A DNA stretch of 64,000 nt. It comes from Jackrogersella multiformis (taxonomy: Eukaryota; Ascomycota; Sordariomycetes; Xylariales; Hypoxylaceae). Positions 43,897 to 55,063 of the stretch are shown in pieces. Where the stretch lies: contig CADCXD010000002.1 of NCBI GenBank assembly GCA_902806575.1, forward strand, positions 248,001-312,000, read 5' to 3'. A program made the translations under genes and the position numbers. The notes beneath the pieces were generated by a model, which saw only the letters and a list, made by a program, of their open reading frames with translations, searched no databases and was not told the origin of the DNA. The stretch's first letter is position 1. Every line of letters begins with the position of its first letter.

Positions 43897-44118
43897 ATCA
43901 ATAATATGGAACCTATAGTATAGGTCCTATACTCTCCCTGTATGTCATTAATCCACTGCATAAAGAAGTCCATCACGCTTGAAATCGTCGTCGTCATACC
44001 ATTTAGAGAAATCCTCCGATCTACTATACGTAGAAACGTCTAGCATATGTCCGATTTGGCACCTGACTTGGCGACATGCCTACCCTAGGTAGGTATCGAG
44101 AGATGAACAAGAGGACAC
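43897..44118. other. Intergenic
   Basis: Short spacer between the MITE and the 3' end of the transporter gene. Nothing else seen. Confidence 0.5.
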
Positions 44119-46194
44119 TTAGACGACAACCTGCTTCTTCTTCCACATGAGTAGAGAAGCTGGAATCTGCAACGCCGCCGAAGCGCATACGACAAGATTC
44201 TGTCGATTGTACGCCTCTTTGAGCGCATACCGGATCTGCTCCTGTAGTTCCTGTGGCAACGTACCTAGCTGCGTTAGGGCATTTGTATCTGAGGAGCCAA
44301 GAATATCTTGAAGCCGAGGCTGCGCGTAGCCGTTGTAGACGGATGTTGCAATAGAGAGAATAATGGCACTTCCTATCATCCGAAACTGGGCTCCGGCTCC
44401 CATTCCTACAGCTAATATAGTGTTCTATTAGCGGATGTGACTTCTTATAGGTCAGAGTAGGGTTACTAAGACTTACCATGATGCCGTTTCTCGTTTACAA
44501 ATGGGATTAACACAAAGAGCAACGAGAAGTTCATCCCACAACCCAATCCGCTGATAAACTCGGACCCGTATATCCGTGGCGGGATGTCCAAGGTAGAGGG
44601 CAACGTACTTAATAAGGCAAAGCCAATTACTTGGAGACAAGAACCGGTCAATATCAGATATATCGGCGGGACTTTAAGCCGGCCAGCAATGCTTGACGCA
44701 AACATGGTTCCAGCAGGCAGCGCTATGGTGAAAGGAATCAAGTAAACTCCGGCGTTAAGACTAGATGTGCCGTAAATCAATTGGAAGCGCTGCGGGATTA
44801 GAAGCATGCTGATAATCGCAGGGCCACCTAGGAAAACGAAGTTCCTTGATAGGTAGGTAAGCACGGTTGTTAGCTGCCTAGATGTCCATATACAGATAAG
44901 ATCTCAGGGAGCTCACAAAAGTATTCCGATCATTTGACGGTTGGTAAAGAATGCCCATGGCAAGATTGGCTCCCGAACCTTGTCAGAGAGAGCGACATAG
45001 CGCTCCCATAGGAGCAGAGCAGCCCAAAGGACGCCAGACGCAATCAGCAACGTGATAACGTACGCAGACTTCCATGGGAATAGTTCGTCAGCCTCCTCGA
45101 ACGCTGCTGTTAGAGCCACGGTTGCGAATAAGATTAGGATAGTTCCGGGTATATCTACACGCCTGAACGTAGCTACGGAGAGTATCTCCTTTATACCCTT
45201 CGGCTGGCGATCAGGCTGGTGTTGGTATGGGAAGTCATTGGGAATAGCTAGAAATGCTACGAAGAAAGCAAGAAATGATATTGGGACGCTATAAATTGGA
45301 GATCATGTCAGTAGATGGTAAACCAAGACAGGAGTAATTATAGGGTCTGCTGACTTGATTATGAAGATCCACCTCCAACTGGTCTGAGCAGCAATGGCAC
45401 CACCGACAATGGGACCTACTAGTAGTGCCAAAGCATAGACGATGGAGATATTTGCCACATATTTTGTACACTTTTCAGGGGGAACGATTTCGATTATCAT
45501 AATAGTGCAAAGCGAGAAGCAACCCCCGCCACCTATACCCTGAAATGCCCGAAAGACGATCCTAGATAAAGAATGTTAGCCTACTATGGGCCGATGAGAT
45601 ACTGCAAATCTGTGTCGGCTCTATCTACTTACAACTGTATCATAGTTTGTGAAGCACTGCAAGCGGCGGAAAATATGATGAAGATTGCAGTTGATAACAG
45701 GAAGATGAATTTACGGCCGAGGATATCGCTAAACTTGGCGAAAATCACAATAACAGCTATAAGTGGGTGAGCGATGCGCGAGCAGGTTGACGACCCATCT
45801 AGACGAACCGACGTAACCTAGAAGGTAACTGGCGAGGATCCAGCCCGAGATTTCGAAGCCTTGTAAGTCATTCGTGATGGTAACTAAAGCCGTGGTGACC
45901 ACGGGAACTTCAAGGTTCGTCATGAACATCATGATAGCCATGCTAAGTATCGAGGTAACTAGTAGTAAGCAAAACCGGTTCCATCCTATATGGATGTATC
46001 AGTGACACGTACGACATAGACATCATCCAGAACCGAGTACCCTTAAGATACACAGTTTCATGCTGGCAATTGTGTATGTCGACCTGTTGGCTTAAATCGG
46101 CCTCCAGGAAAATGCCATTTTCCTTGTTAGAGCCGACACCTGAGCTTATGTTGTAAAGATGGCTGCTTGAGCCGGAAACCTTCTCTGACTGCAT
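44119..46194 (-). CDS. MFS multidrug/metabolite efflux transporter, DHA2-like (seven exons)
   Basis: Exons 46194-46013, 45942-45809, 45756-45633, 45561-45355, 45288-44917, 44844-44477 and 44411-44119 join to 559 residues, with six introns of 52-72 bp and all phases consistent. The cytosolic N-terminus is followed by TM1 (MAIMMFMTNLEVPVVTTAL), the GWILASYLLGYV helix, the loop 2-3 motif FAKFSDILGRKF (motif A), FRAFQGIGGGGCF, and VGPIVGGAIAAQTSWRWIFIINVPI, the motif C region typical of drug:H+ antiporters. Length and helix count fit the 14-helix DHA2 group that exports toxins and drugs. The donor of the second intron is GTTCGT and of the fourth GTCAGC. It lies at the left edge of the accessory block containing P450s and a PDR transporter. 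Confidence 0.88.
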
Positions 46195-47183
46195 GACAGT
46201 GTTTGTGATGGCGAAGTAAACTTAGATGGACGAAGTGGTAGTTCTGGTGTTGAGAGGGATTAAGATGAAGAACATTGAGAAGTGAGGGAGGTGGTAGCCT
46301 ATGTGTTTTATTGACAAGATAGAACACTACTAATAGCAACGGTATCGTCACGTTTGGCTACCTACATCTGTTGGCACTCGCCGGCCAAATTCAGATATCT
46401 GCCTGTGTAAACTAAGGCCGGAAACTGGGCGACTACATAATCTCAAGGTGTACAGATGCACTAGGTTGGTTATATTAGATAGTTCTCCCGAGGTAGAGGT
46501 GCCATCCAAGTCCAATCGGCACGCAATACTATAGTAGGAACTTATGTTCATCTGTATTTGATCCGCCATCTCATCTATCCGTCGGCCGAGATGTACCTCG
46601 TCCCGTCCACATGTTGCTTTATGTAACATCCCGTGGCTTGGCATTGGGGCCAAAGTGATAGCTTGCCCGTGTTGGAGTGCAGATACCGGCACAGCCCATG
46701 CGGGTAGGGTAGGATCACCTGTAATTGCAAGTCAACGAGGCTCTGCTCTGTTAGTCGGGGAAACCCTAGGATTACGCCGCACATTTGCATCTCATGTTGG
46801 CAAGCCTAGTACGAATTAGATATCTCGTAGATACCTATGTGTTGGTATGAAGTAGATAGGTTGGAACAAATAGAAGTTTATGTTCAACTCATTTAAGCCT
46901 ATCAGTGCTTTCTGTTTGTTCTACTTTTTTCTATTACGCCGCTTCTGTGCAAATGTTGGCTCCACATTGCCCCGAATATGAGCAAAATGGGGGGCAGTTG
47001 CTGCGATGTAACGCTTTGAATTTTCCTATCACGGTAATTCCGATAACTCCACAGCTTTTGATTGGTTCAATTGTTATTGGTAAAGAGATTGAACCAATCA
47101 TTTAATTAAACCTTTCAAGGATACATGAATTACCACCTACAGTACCTACCTAGGGAGCTACCTAAAATGAAGTTCTGTTATTA
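46195..47183. other. Intergenic, unexplained open frames
   Basis: Two overlapping minus-strand open frames (46348-46692 and 46575-46790) look compositionally like coding DNA but show no motif, start context or splice pattern I can defend. They may be gene remnants. Confidence 0.45.
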
Positions 47184-47659
47184 TCAAACGGAGGGTATCC
47201 TGTCCGCCGGCACCGATTTGAATAAAGTGTTGGGATGATACTTGTAGTGGACGGGTTGCATGTCCTCCTCATTGCTTGTCTTGAGAGGGATGAAAACCCC
47301 CTGGAGGCTAGAATTTTCAGAGAACTTGCGCTTTCTCTCAAAAGTGTTTGAGGGCCATCCAAGCCCCTTCGGGATACTCTGCGATTGCTAGAGAGACGAC
47401 GTTGATCAGAGGAAGGTATATTTTGAAACTTCTATAAATGCAAAGTATGTTTTACAAGAGCGTGTATAAGTTGGAGGAGCCCACCGCAAATGGCCAGTAT
47501 GCCTGTCCCTAACATTGTCAAGAGACTCGCGAGTATGAGCCAGTCATCCCATTTGAGAGCAGCGTTCTTGAGACGCCGGGCGTAAAAGCGTATTCCAACG
47601 AATACAATTGAGAGGAAAGCCAGTACGTCCCCAACTGCTGTGTTGGTAACCCAGTCCAT
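47184..47659 (-). CDS. Miniature SAT4/PTH11-like membrane protein (two exons), or in-frame deletion remnant
   Basis: Exons 47659-47456 and 47387-47184 join in phase to 135 residues across a 68-bp intron (GTAAAA donor, TCTCTAG acceptor). The N-terminus is the start of a fungal SAT4/rhodopsin-type family member: a first helix (VLAFLSIVFVGIRFYAR), the RRLKNAALKWDDW loop and a second helix (LILASLLTMLGTGILAIC). These proteins normally have seven helices and 350-400 residues. Here the sequence passes directly into a hydrophilic tail (WPSNTFERKRKFSEN ... HYKYHPNTLFKSVPADRIP) resembling the cytosolic C-terminus. Helices 3-7 are therefore missing without a frame break. It could be a degenerate gene or a functional small protein. 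Confidence 0.55.
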
Positions 47660-47882
47660 ACCCGTTATTTTAATTAATATGTTCCCTCCTTACCTTAATA
47701 GCTTCTTACCTGCCGGGAAAATAAAACCAACATTAAAATTCATTTGATAGAACATTGAAGAGTTGTGTCACCTTACTACCCACCTACCTACCGCCCTCTC
47801 CCCTCCATTCCCCCCTTTTCTTTTCTTTGAGTTTTCCTGTACGAATTCAACCAACATCTTCCACACTGCCCTCCTTTTCCCG

Positions 47883-48942
47883 ATGTCTCCGAAGGTGCTC
47901 ACTTACCTAGCGAAACTTTACAACAGAACTATCAACAAGCCCCTTGCAGTAGGACGTCGGCTTGCTGAAAAGGGCGCCAGCGTCGTCATCGTTGCGCGAG
48001 ACCATGATAGGCTAGCCCAAGGGATCGAACATATACGGGTACGTTGACCATCCTGTTCCCCACACTACTCGTTCGTATAAGCCAAATCAGGTATAGCAAG
48101 GAGCGCCGAACCCTGAAACCCAACGCTTTCATCAAATAAGCGCGGACCTGACGTCGGCGTCTGAAGCGGTGCACGTTATCGAGGAGGTGGTATCGTGGAA
48201 CTCGGGAAACCCGCCAGACATCGTATGGTGCTGTGCCGGTGTCTCGCACCCAACATTGTTTATTGATACTCCAGTGTCTGAGTTCCAGGCACAAATGAAC
48301 AGTAATTACTTCACGAGTCTGTACATGGCCCACGCGACCCTGGCATACTGGCTTAAGAACCCTCGAAAGGACACCATCAATGGCTCTAGCACTCAGCCAA
48401 GCGCCCCGCCGCCCGCGCGCCACGTTGTCTTCACCTCATCCTTCTTGGCATTCTACAGCATCGCTGGCTACTCCCCCTACAGCCCGGCCAAAGCCGCGCT
48501 GCGATCTTTGTCTGATACGCTCTCCCAGGAGATGAACCTGTACGCCGCCGCCAACCCTCACGAGCCACCCGTCCGAGTGCACACAATATTCCCCGCCACG
48601 ATCCAAGGCGATGCCCTGGAAACCGAGAACCAAATCAAGACGGGCGTCACTAAGATGCTCGAGGAAGGGGACGCGCCGCAGGCAGCAGAATCAATTGCGA
48701 CTAAGAGCGTCAAGGCCTTGGAAAGTGGCCAGGAGATCATAACTACCGATTTCACGACCGGTCTGGTGAAGCGTAGTATGCTGGGAGGAAGCATCAGAGG
48801 CGGTGCTCTGATCGCACTCGGGGACTGGTTCTTTGCCGGTGTGATGGCTCTGATCATGATACTTGTGAGAAGTGACATGGATAAGAAAGTCAAGGACTGG
48901 GGTCGTAAGTTCGGCACCTCGGGCAATAAACAGGATTCTTAG
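47883..48942 (+). CDS. 3-ketosphinganine reductase (Tsc10)-like SDR lacking the nucleotide-binding Gly motif (two exons)
   Basis: Exons 47883-48038 and 48097-48942 join to 333 residues (58-bp intron). From GRRLAEKGASVVIVARD onward it follows the Tsc10/KDSR family: ISADLTS, CCAGVSHP, the catalytic TSSFLAFYSIAGYSPYSPAK (Ser, Tyr, Lys present), VRVHTIFPATIQGDALETEN, and a C-terminal membrane helix (LGDWFFAGVMALIMILV). In the family, the first 15-20 residues before LAEKG form the beta-1 strand and TGGSxGMG loop that bind NADPH. Here they are replaced by a short unrelated leader (MSPKVLTYLAKLYNRTINKP), and no TGGS-like exon exists in the 223 bp up to the neighbouring gene. Either the gene is 5'-truncated or it is a non-canonical paralogue. 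Confidence 0.72.
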
Positions 48943-50277
48943 CAACCCTGAATCTCTTTGGATAAGTCAGCAGGATAAGAAGCAGGATTTTAATCTACTG
49001 TATGAATTGCTGTGTTGATAGCTGCCCTGTATACTAGCAAAGTCTTATAAAAAATTTAATGGAACATAGGGATATTGATTTGGTTGAATGCTTCAACACG
49101 AGTCCCTCGTAAATATCGCAAAAAGAGACATTGTTCCCTAGATTTTAGGTGATTACCTCGCAGCAACATCGCATCTGCCAGTACCTACACTAGACGTACT
49201 TACCCACTTCACCTACCGACCTAGCCCTGGGCCAAGATGACTTCTTCCTCGTTACTATTTGCATTTTCCGGCGGGACGCGGGAGATCGAGATCTCATTGT
49301 ATGCACCTTTAAGGCGTAGCAAAACGATAGATTACTGACGCCGGTGTGGCTGTTAAAGACGCAAAGCTGCGTGGGGTTTAAGAAAAAAAAAAGCAAATAA
49401 ACCAGGCTTCTGTGGGGGTTACCGAAAATAGCAACTAAGCAGGCAAGTTCGGTCGTTATAATCATTTGATGGCGTCGCGGTCATGACACGGCTTGATCTC
49501 ATATGTGCGCCCGCCCGCAGAACCGCCTCTAATGCCGCCGAATACAGACCTAGCTATTTCGGCAGTTGGCCCTAGGTTACCAGGTTCCTAGCGTTCCCGT
49601 CCCGAACCTGCAGGAATCCCTAAGGTTTATGTAGGTACCTAGGGTTACCTAGCTCAGCTCAGCCTACAGATCTCATACAGACCATCCGATCGCTGATAGC
49701 CAGGTTTATAGCCTGCCAAGGGCTCAACGACAACGCAGCGCGGGCCCCCACCTGCGCCTAGAACCCCATCAAAGCCAGACAGCCAACAATAGATCCGCCT
49801 CATCTAATCGACGACACCTATGGATGTTAGGTACAGTACATATAAGTACCTTGTATTGCACCAGTGTACATGTGGCATATCTTCTTCACCTGGACCGGGG
49901 TGGGTCCCCTCACTTATAGAGGGAGAACTTTGCCACGAATAACTTTAGATAGAAGAAATGCATCCCTTAGGCATTGCTAAGCTTAGTGAGTTTTATTTAT
50001 CTACGTATACACTAGATGTATTGAGAGACTCAATGAATGGGTTTAGCCTGTCTAGGAACCTTCATCACAGAAACTGGCAGTGCCGTAGTTATGCTCTGTC
50101 AAACAGAATACATTTATCGAAACATCTTTCAACAGTAGTCTCAAGTATAAAGGAACCTTTGACCAAGCCTCGACATAGTGAAAAAGGAAAACGAGGGAAA
50201 ATTACAAAGATAGACACCTCCACTCGGCCCGTGGTGTTTGCCGCTATTCTGGACATTTTCCCACGTGGCCTACTTGG
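48943..50277. other. Intergenic, converging 3' ends
   Basis: About 1.3 kb without a supportable gene; contains an A-run at about 49380 and a motif cluster near 49630-49650. Confidence 0.55.
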
Positions 50278-52001
50278 TTAGTCGTCGGCACGAGCCGGGC
50301 GGAAGTTTAAGAATGGCCCCCAATGCACCGCACCGAATGCATCGTATATCTGAAACTCGTTAACCCTTTCAGTGTCCTTTCCGAGTTCTCTCTTGGTGAG
50401 GCCTGTCTCGTGGCTGGACGGCATTCCCACGGCCTCGTCGAAGTCGAGGCGTAGCAGGGTCTTGGCCATGACTAGACTGACTTCGAGGTACGCCATGGAT
50501 TTGCCCAAGCAGCTGCGGGAGCCGAGGGAGAATGGTGCAAACGCGTCCCTGGAGGTTTTGCTCATTCCCGAATCCTCGAGCCAGCGCTCCGGCTTGAAAG
50601 AAAATGGCTCGGGGAAGTATTCCTCACTGTGCAGGAGAGCGTACGTGTTGACGCCGAATTGCGTGCCTTCCGGTATGACGCAGCCGTCTATCACAAGGGG
50701 TTCGTCCCCGGCTCCAGCCGCTTTCTCGCGCCAAAGCGTTCCTGGCAGTGCAGGGGACATCCTGAGGGTCTCATCGATGCACGCGCGTAGGTAGGCACAA
50801 GACGCGAGTCGCGGGCCGCTATGGATCTCGCTGTCATTCTGAAACGTGGAGCGGATTTCCTGAGCAAGCCGCTGGTAGCAATGCGGGTTCTTCATAAGAT
50901 AGAAGAACAGCGCGCTCAGCGTGGCAGATGTAGGATCACTCCCGGCTATCAGGAACCAGATCGCCTCAGATTGGACCTCTTCGAGCCAGACTCGATCGTT
51001 CTCGGGGACTCGCAACTGGTCTGACATGAAAAGGAAGTCGTGCTTGACATGTTGTCCTTCAGCGAGCCTCTCTATGATAATCCTCTCGAGGGTTCGGAGG
51101 TACCGCTTCCCCCTTATGAGAGACCGAAGGGATCCGAGCATGTGCACACGCAAAGTACCCAGAAAAGGCAATTGTATCCCGACATTGAATAAGAAGCCGG
51201 CCTTAGATTGCAGCACTGCCCTGTTGGTAGCTTCGGTCTGCAGATCCAGGGGGTATCCGAACGCGAGATGTCCCATGATGTCCATGGTGAGATGCTTGGA
51301 TACCTGGGTCATGTTTACGGGGATAGCATCACGGTCTTTTCTCTGGCAGCATGCTAGCATTTGCTGAAGAAAGATATCAATTTGGCTAACCATAGTCGGT
51401 TCGAATGCGCGTATCGACCTGTCGCTGAGAGGTTTACCGACTAGCCTGCGCTTCTTCTGGTGTAAGAACCCGTCGACGGCATTGAATAGGCCATAGACAC
51501 CGGGAGCTCTTTGCGATATGAGGTAAACCCGGGACTTAGTGATCCTGTCATTCTGATAGATATCTTGATTTCGTTAATAAATCTCTTACAATATGTTCAC
51601 GGTTTAAGCTGGTACCACGCAAAGCCTGCACAGAATTAAAGACCAACTTATTTGGTCCCTGCCTGACTATTAGGCCTGAATTTACTGATATCAGTCTCAT
51701 GCTTTTTGTAACACATGCCATCGCACCCTTACCGTACCGGACATGGTCTTGCCATGTACGTAGGTGGAGAGTAGTCCTAAAGGCATAGAAAGCACCGTAG
51801 AGGTCGGATATCTTAGCGATCAGTGGCCCCGGGTGCTGCCTTAGCGGATGGAACAGGAGACGGTAGGCTACAGTAAGAGTACACTTAACATCGAGTCAGT
51901 CAATCAGATCGAACAAGGCAGGATTTCAGGTAACCTACGTAAACAATTCCAAGGCCGGCACCGCAGATAGCTGCGGGAATGAGAAAACCAGATAAATCCA
52001 T
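50278..52001 (-). CDS. Cytochrome P450 monooxygenase (four exons)
   Basis: Exons 52001-51935, 51867-51733, 51675-51616 and 51563-50278 join to 515 residues with all phases matching; introns are 67, 57 and 52 bp. The N-terminus has a membrane anchor followed by YRLLFHPLRQHPGP, the proline-rich hinge of microsomal P450s. Then come VRQGPNKLVFNS, an I-helix AGSDPTSATLSALFFY (Pro replaces the usual first Thr), the K-helix ETLR, the FKPERW region and the heme loop PFSLGSRSCLGK (cysteine ligand present). The layout resembles fungal P450s of toxin and terpenoid pathways, but I cannot fix the family. The first intron donor is GTTACC, chosen because only that phase keeps the frame. Confidence 0.87.
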
Positions 52002-53699
52002 AACGGCACAAGATCGAGCTACTTTGCTACGAGCTAAGTCATTGATCATAGAAACAAGCTACCCCAGTGTGTTATCCAAGAAACTACTCCCTTCAAGATG
52101 AAAGGCCCTACATATAGGATATTAAATAGGTATTATATATACAACTGTCCTAAAATAGATCTACCCAGGTGGTGGCGTTGGTAATCACGACGATAGCTGT
52201 GTTTTCTTAGCCTTCCTGTAGGTTTTCACAACATCACTCTGCAAGACACGATCCGTACATACTAGTTGTGGGATCTAGCCCTCTGGAGTACCAGAAAGGG
52301 ATTAGTACCATCATGGACGACTAGACGACTCTCATATAGGTAGATTAGAATAGTTGCAGAAATTCTCTAGAGTGGGAATAGCAAGGCACAATAATGACGG
52401 TATGCGTAGCTACTACATAGTATGTTGGTGTGCAGTTGTAGACCTCCTACCTGATATACTTCGACCCATGCCTAGGTATTCGACAAACCAACGCCCGCAG
52501 CGTACATTAAGCATCCAACACGGGAAGTCCTGCAAGGCCATTCTTTAAAGCTATCACAACTGTAGGTTGCCGCGATATATACCCACCTACGTTTGTAAGT
52601 TCTTAAATAAAAATAACTTCAAAATCAGCGGTAATATTCGGCAAATCGTCTTTCTTCACATGTGCAGCTGCGCGGCATGGGCTGCAGTAAGTAGGTAGCC
52701 ATTCAGAGTTTGTTAACGCCGTGTTAGAAATCAGTTATATTAATTACGAACTTTTCTGTTACACTCTTACTTATCCGTGATTGACTTTTTCTAGTAGGCT
52801 GTTGGACTATATCGATATATAGCTCTATTAGGTCAAGTGTGGCTCGTTATGCACCTATCCTATTAACATACATATGGATGTCTTGGTTTTATTAACCAAT
52901 CTTCATAGGTGCCAGCCACTTCCTAAGTTCCTGACCTAACCTGAAGAATAGGCACCTGACTACCACTTATATGCGTGACAACTTATTTTTCACCCCGGTC
53001 CGTATGAAGAAGATCTCACGGTCGCTGAGTCACAGCTCAGGCCACCTTGCTAAGTGACGACCTGTGATGGGCTGCACCATAGCTGCACCTAAAGGGGTAC
53101 GTGTGGCTATGGTGGCTAGGGATATAGCCCGGATAACAATGCTCTATTTTTTATAACGAGTCGCTTATGTGTAGAATAAAGCTGGCCACACCTTTAAATA
53201 ACGATTTGAAGTTATCCTTGCCATTATTATCCCTTACTTATCTAGCTCTTATTATGATGTCTACCCCTTGGTAAGCACATCGTTGGTTACTATGACAGCA
53301 GTGAACTGCTTTTCCAGGCCGATAGCGACAGTAGAGCTTGTCTCCCGCTTGGATAGACTGCATTTCAATTTGGACAATAACCCGACACTTGTTAGGCGGA
53401 AGGATTCGAGCGAGTAGGAGCCACATTCTACGTTTGGCCTTCAGGAACACTTTGCGATGTAGTACTTTGTGACTTGAAAGTATTTTTCTTCTTCGAGCTA
53501 GGAACTTAGGAACTGAGAATGAATCTCCAGAAACAATTTCGCAGCAATGACACGACACGCCTGACTCCTTTTGAATAAAAAAAAAGCGAAAAACCACATA
53601 GTAATATTGCAATTTGACTTGCCCGTCTCTCTCATTATATGCTCATCCTTGTATAATCAAACAGCATCCCAGCGGAGTGCCACTCAACACAGTACCATC
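52002..53699. other. Long intergenic stretch, AT-rich
   Basis: About 1.7 kb. A minus-strand open frame (53238-53612) is rich in Arg/Lys/Cys but has no recognisable motif and is not called. Otherwise nothing seen. Confidence 0.5.
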
Positions 53700-55063
53700 T
53701 TATATCTGATCACACACGGTGGACGCTTGAAGGGAGTCGGAACGCTTGTGCGATGTGGAGGGCTTACTCCACGTTTCTTCCTGTTGGAAGTCCACACTCA
53801 GCCTCGAAGTAGGCGGACGAGGAAGTTCGAATCCGTCCTCGCCGACTCTCGTGGTGGCTTCCCACGTCATCAATGTAGTGAGGAGATCCTCCTTGAGTAA
53901 TCGCGCCCTGGCGCGAAGTCCCTTTGATCTAGACCTGCCGTAAAGAGCCGCTCTACGCTGACGTTCCCGTACGGCCTCATCTTTCGCGGTACCATTGTTC
54001 TGCGCAAATAGAGCGCGGAACGAAACCAGGCACCCAATGGTGAATGCTACGAGCCAATGAACATGAGATACAATTCCCGGGCGAGGGATAGAAGTGGATG
54101 AATGAAACTTACCGACGACGAACTCAACGTTGAACCAAAACCAAATCCAAGTGATGTTGATTTGCTTCATATCGTGCTCGGAGATGGATTGGTAGACGCC
54201 ACCGAAGATGCTTCCACGGATGATAGTCACGGCGATTGTAAGCGCTACGAGTCCAAAGATAGCGGAAAGTGCTAGTTTCTTTCGAAGGCTCAACTTGCAT
54301 CCCCACAGAACCCAACAAGGGAAACCGATAACTAGGTACGGATCTCGTGTCAGCGAGTGTCCCAGCCTCTATCAATATAAATGCTACCCAGCTTACTCAA
54401 CCCATCGCCAAAGGCATCAAGAGAGCATGAAACCTTGGAAGCGGTATAACTGGCCATGACCGATGTGGGACCGTTGCAATTCGCAAAGACGACTTCGGCA
54501 GGCGGCATCACACACTTGAAGTCAATGAGGCCAATGACAGTCACACCAGCGGCCAAGTTTATGAGCAGGACAATCCACCAAAAGATGCGATACTTTTTGA
54601 CTTGATTCCCAAGGCGGCGGAAGAACAGGAGGAAGTTCAGCTTCACGAGCCAGATGCCAAAGTAGTTCAGCAGCATGAGGGCGCCGAAACTACGCAGGCC
54701 CTTCGTCGTCTCATCCAAAAAGTACGGCGACGGCATGGCGCCGTTGCTGACGGCGACCATGCTGTAGATATACTGGACGAACAGCTGGCCTAAGACGGTG
54801 GCTGCAAGAAGAATGCACAGGGAGAGCAGCATCAGGTAGTCCTCAACGAACAGACGTTTGAAGCACACGACGCGAATGGCAATCCTGCTGCTGAACGCGA
54901 TCACGCAGAGCGCAAAGCCGCCCCATATGATGCCCTTCTCGCCAAAGATATGTCAGCGGTATCTCAAAGTCGGCGCTGTATCGGGACTGACATAGAAGGT
55001 TTCTACGGAGACCAGCGGAGGCGTGGTAGGGACCGGCGATGCGGCTGCGGTGGTTTGAGCCAT
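53700..55063 (-). CDS. SAT4/PTH11-like seven-helix membrane protein (four exons)
   Basis: Exons 55063-54992, 54937-54397, 54331-54113 and 54046-53700 join to 392 residues; introns are 54, 65 and 66 bp. The fungal rhodopsin-like SAT4 pattern is visible: FALCVIAFSSRIAIRV, the loop RLFVEDYLML, YFGIWLVKLNFLLFFRRLG, a long helix IFWWIVLLINLAAGV, a cysteine-bearing loop (FKCVMPPAEVVFANCNG), CWVLWGCKLSLRKKLALSAIFGL, and FNVEFVV joined across the last intron to AFTIGCLVSFRALF. The C-terminal tail is long, basic and Ser/Thr-rich, as in family members thought to sense surfaces or metabolites. It contrasts with the miniature relative at 47.2-47.7 kb. The ligand is unknown. Confidence 0.82.

Noticed and set aside
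46348..46790. Two overlapping minus-strand frames upstream of the MFS gene
   Set aside because: No recognisable motif, no convincing start or splice sites. Could be a gene remnant but unsupported.
53238..53612. 124-codon basic, Cys-containing minus-strand frame
   Set aside because: No domain or signal peptide; surrounding DNA is AT-rich spacer.
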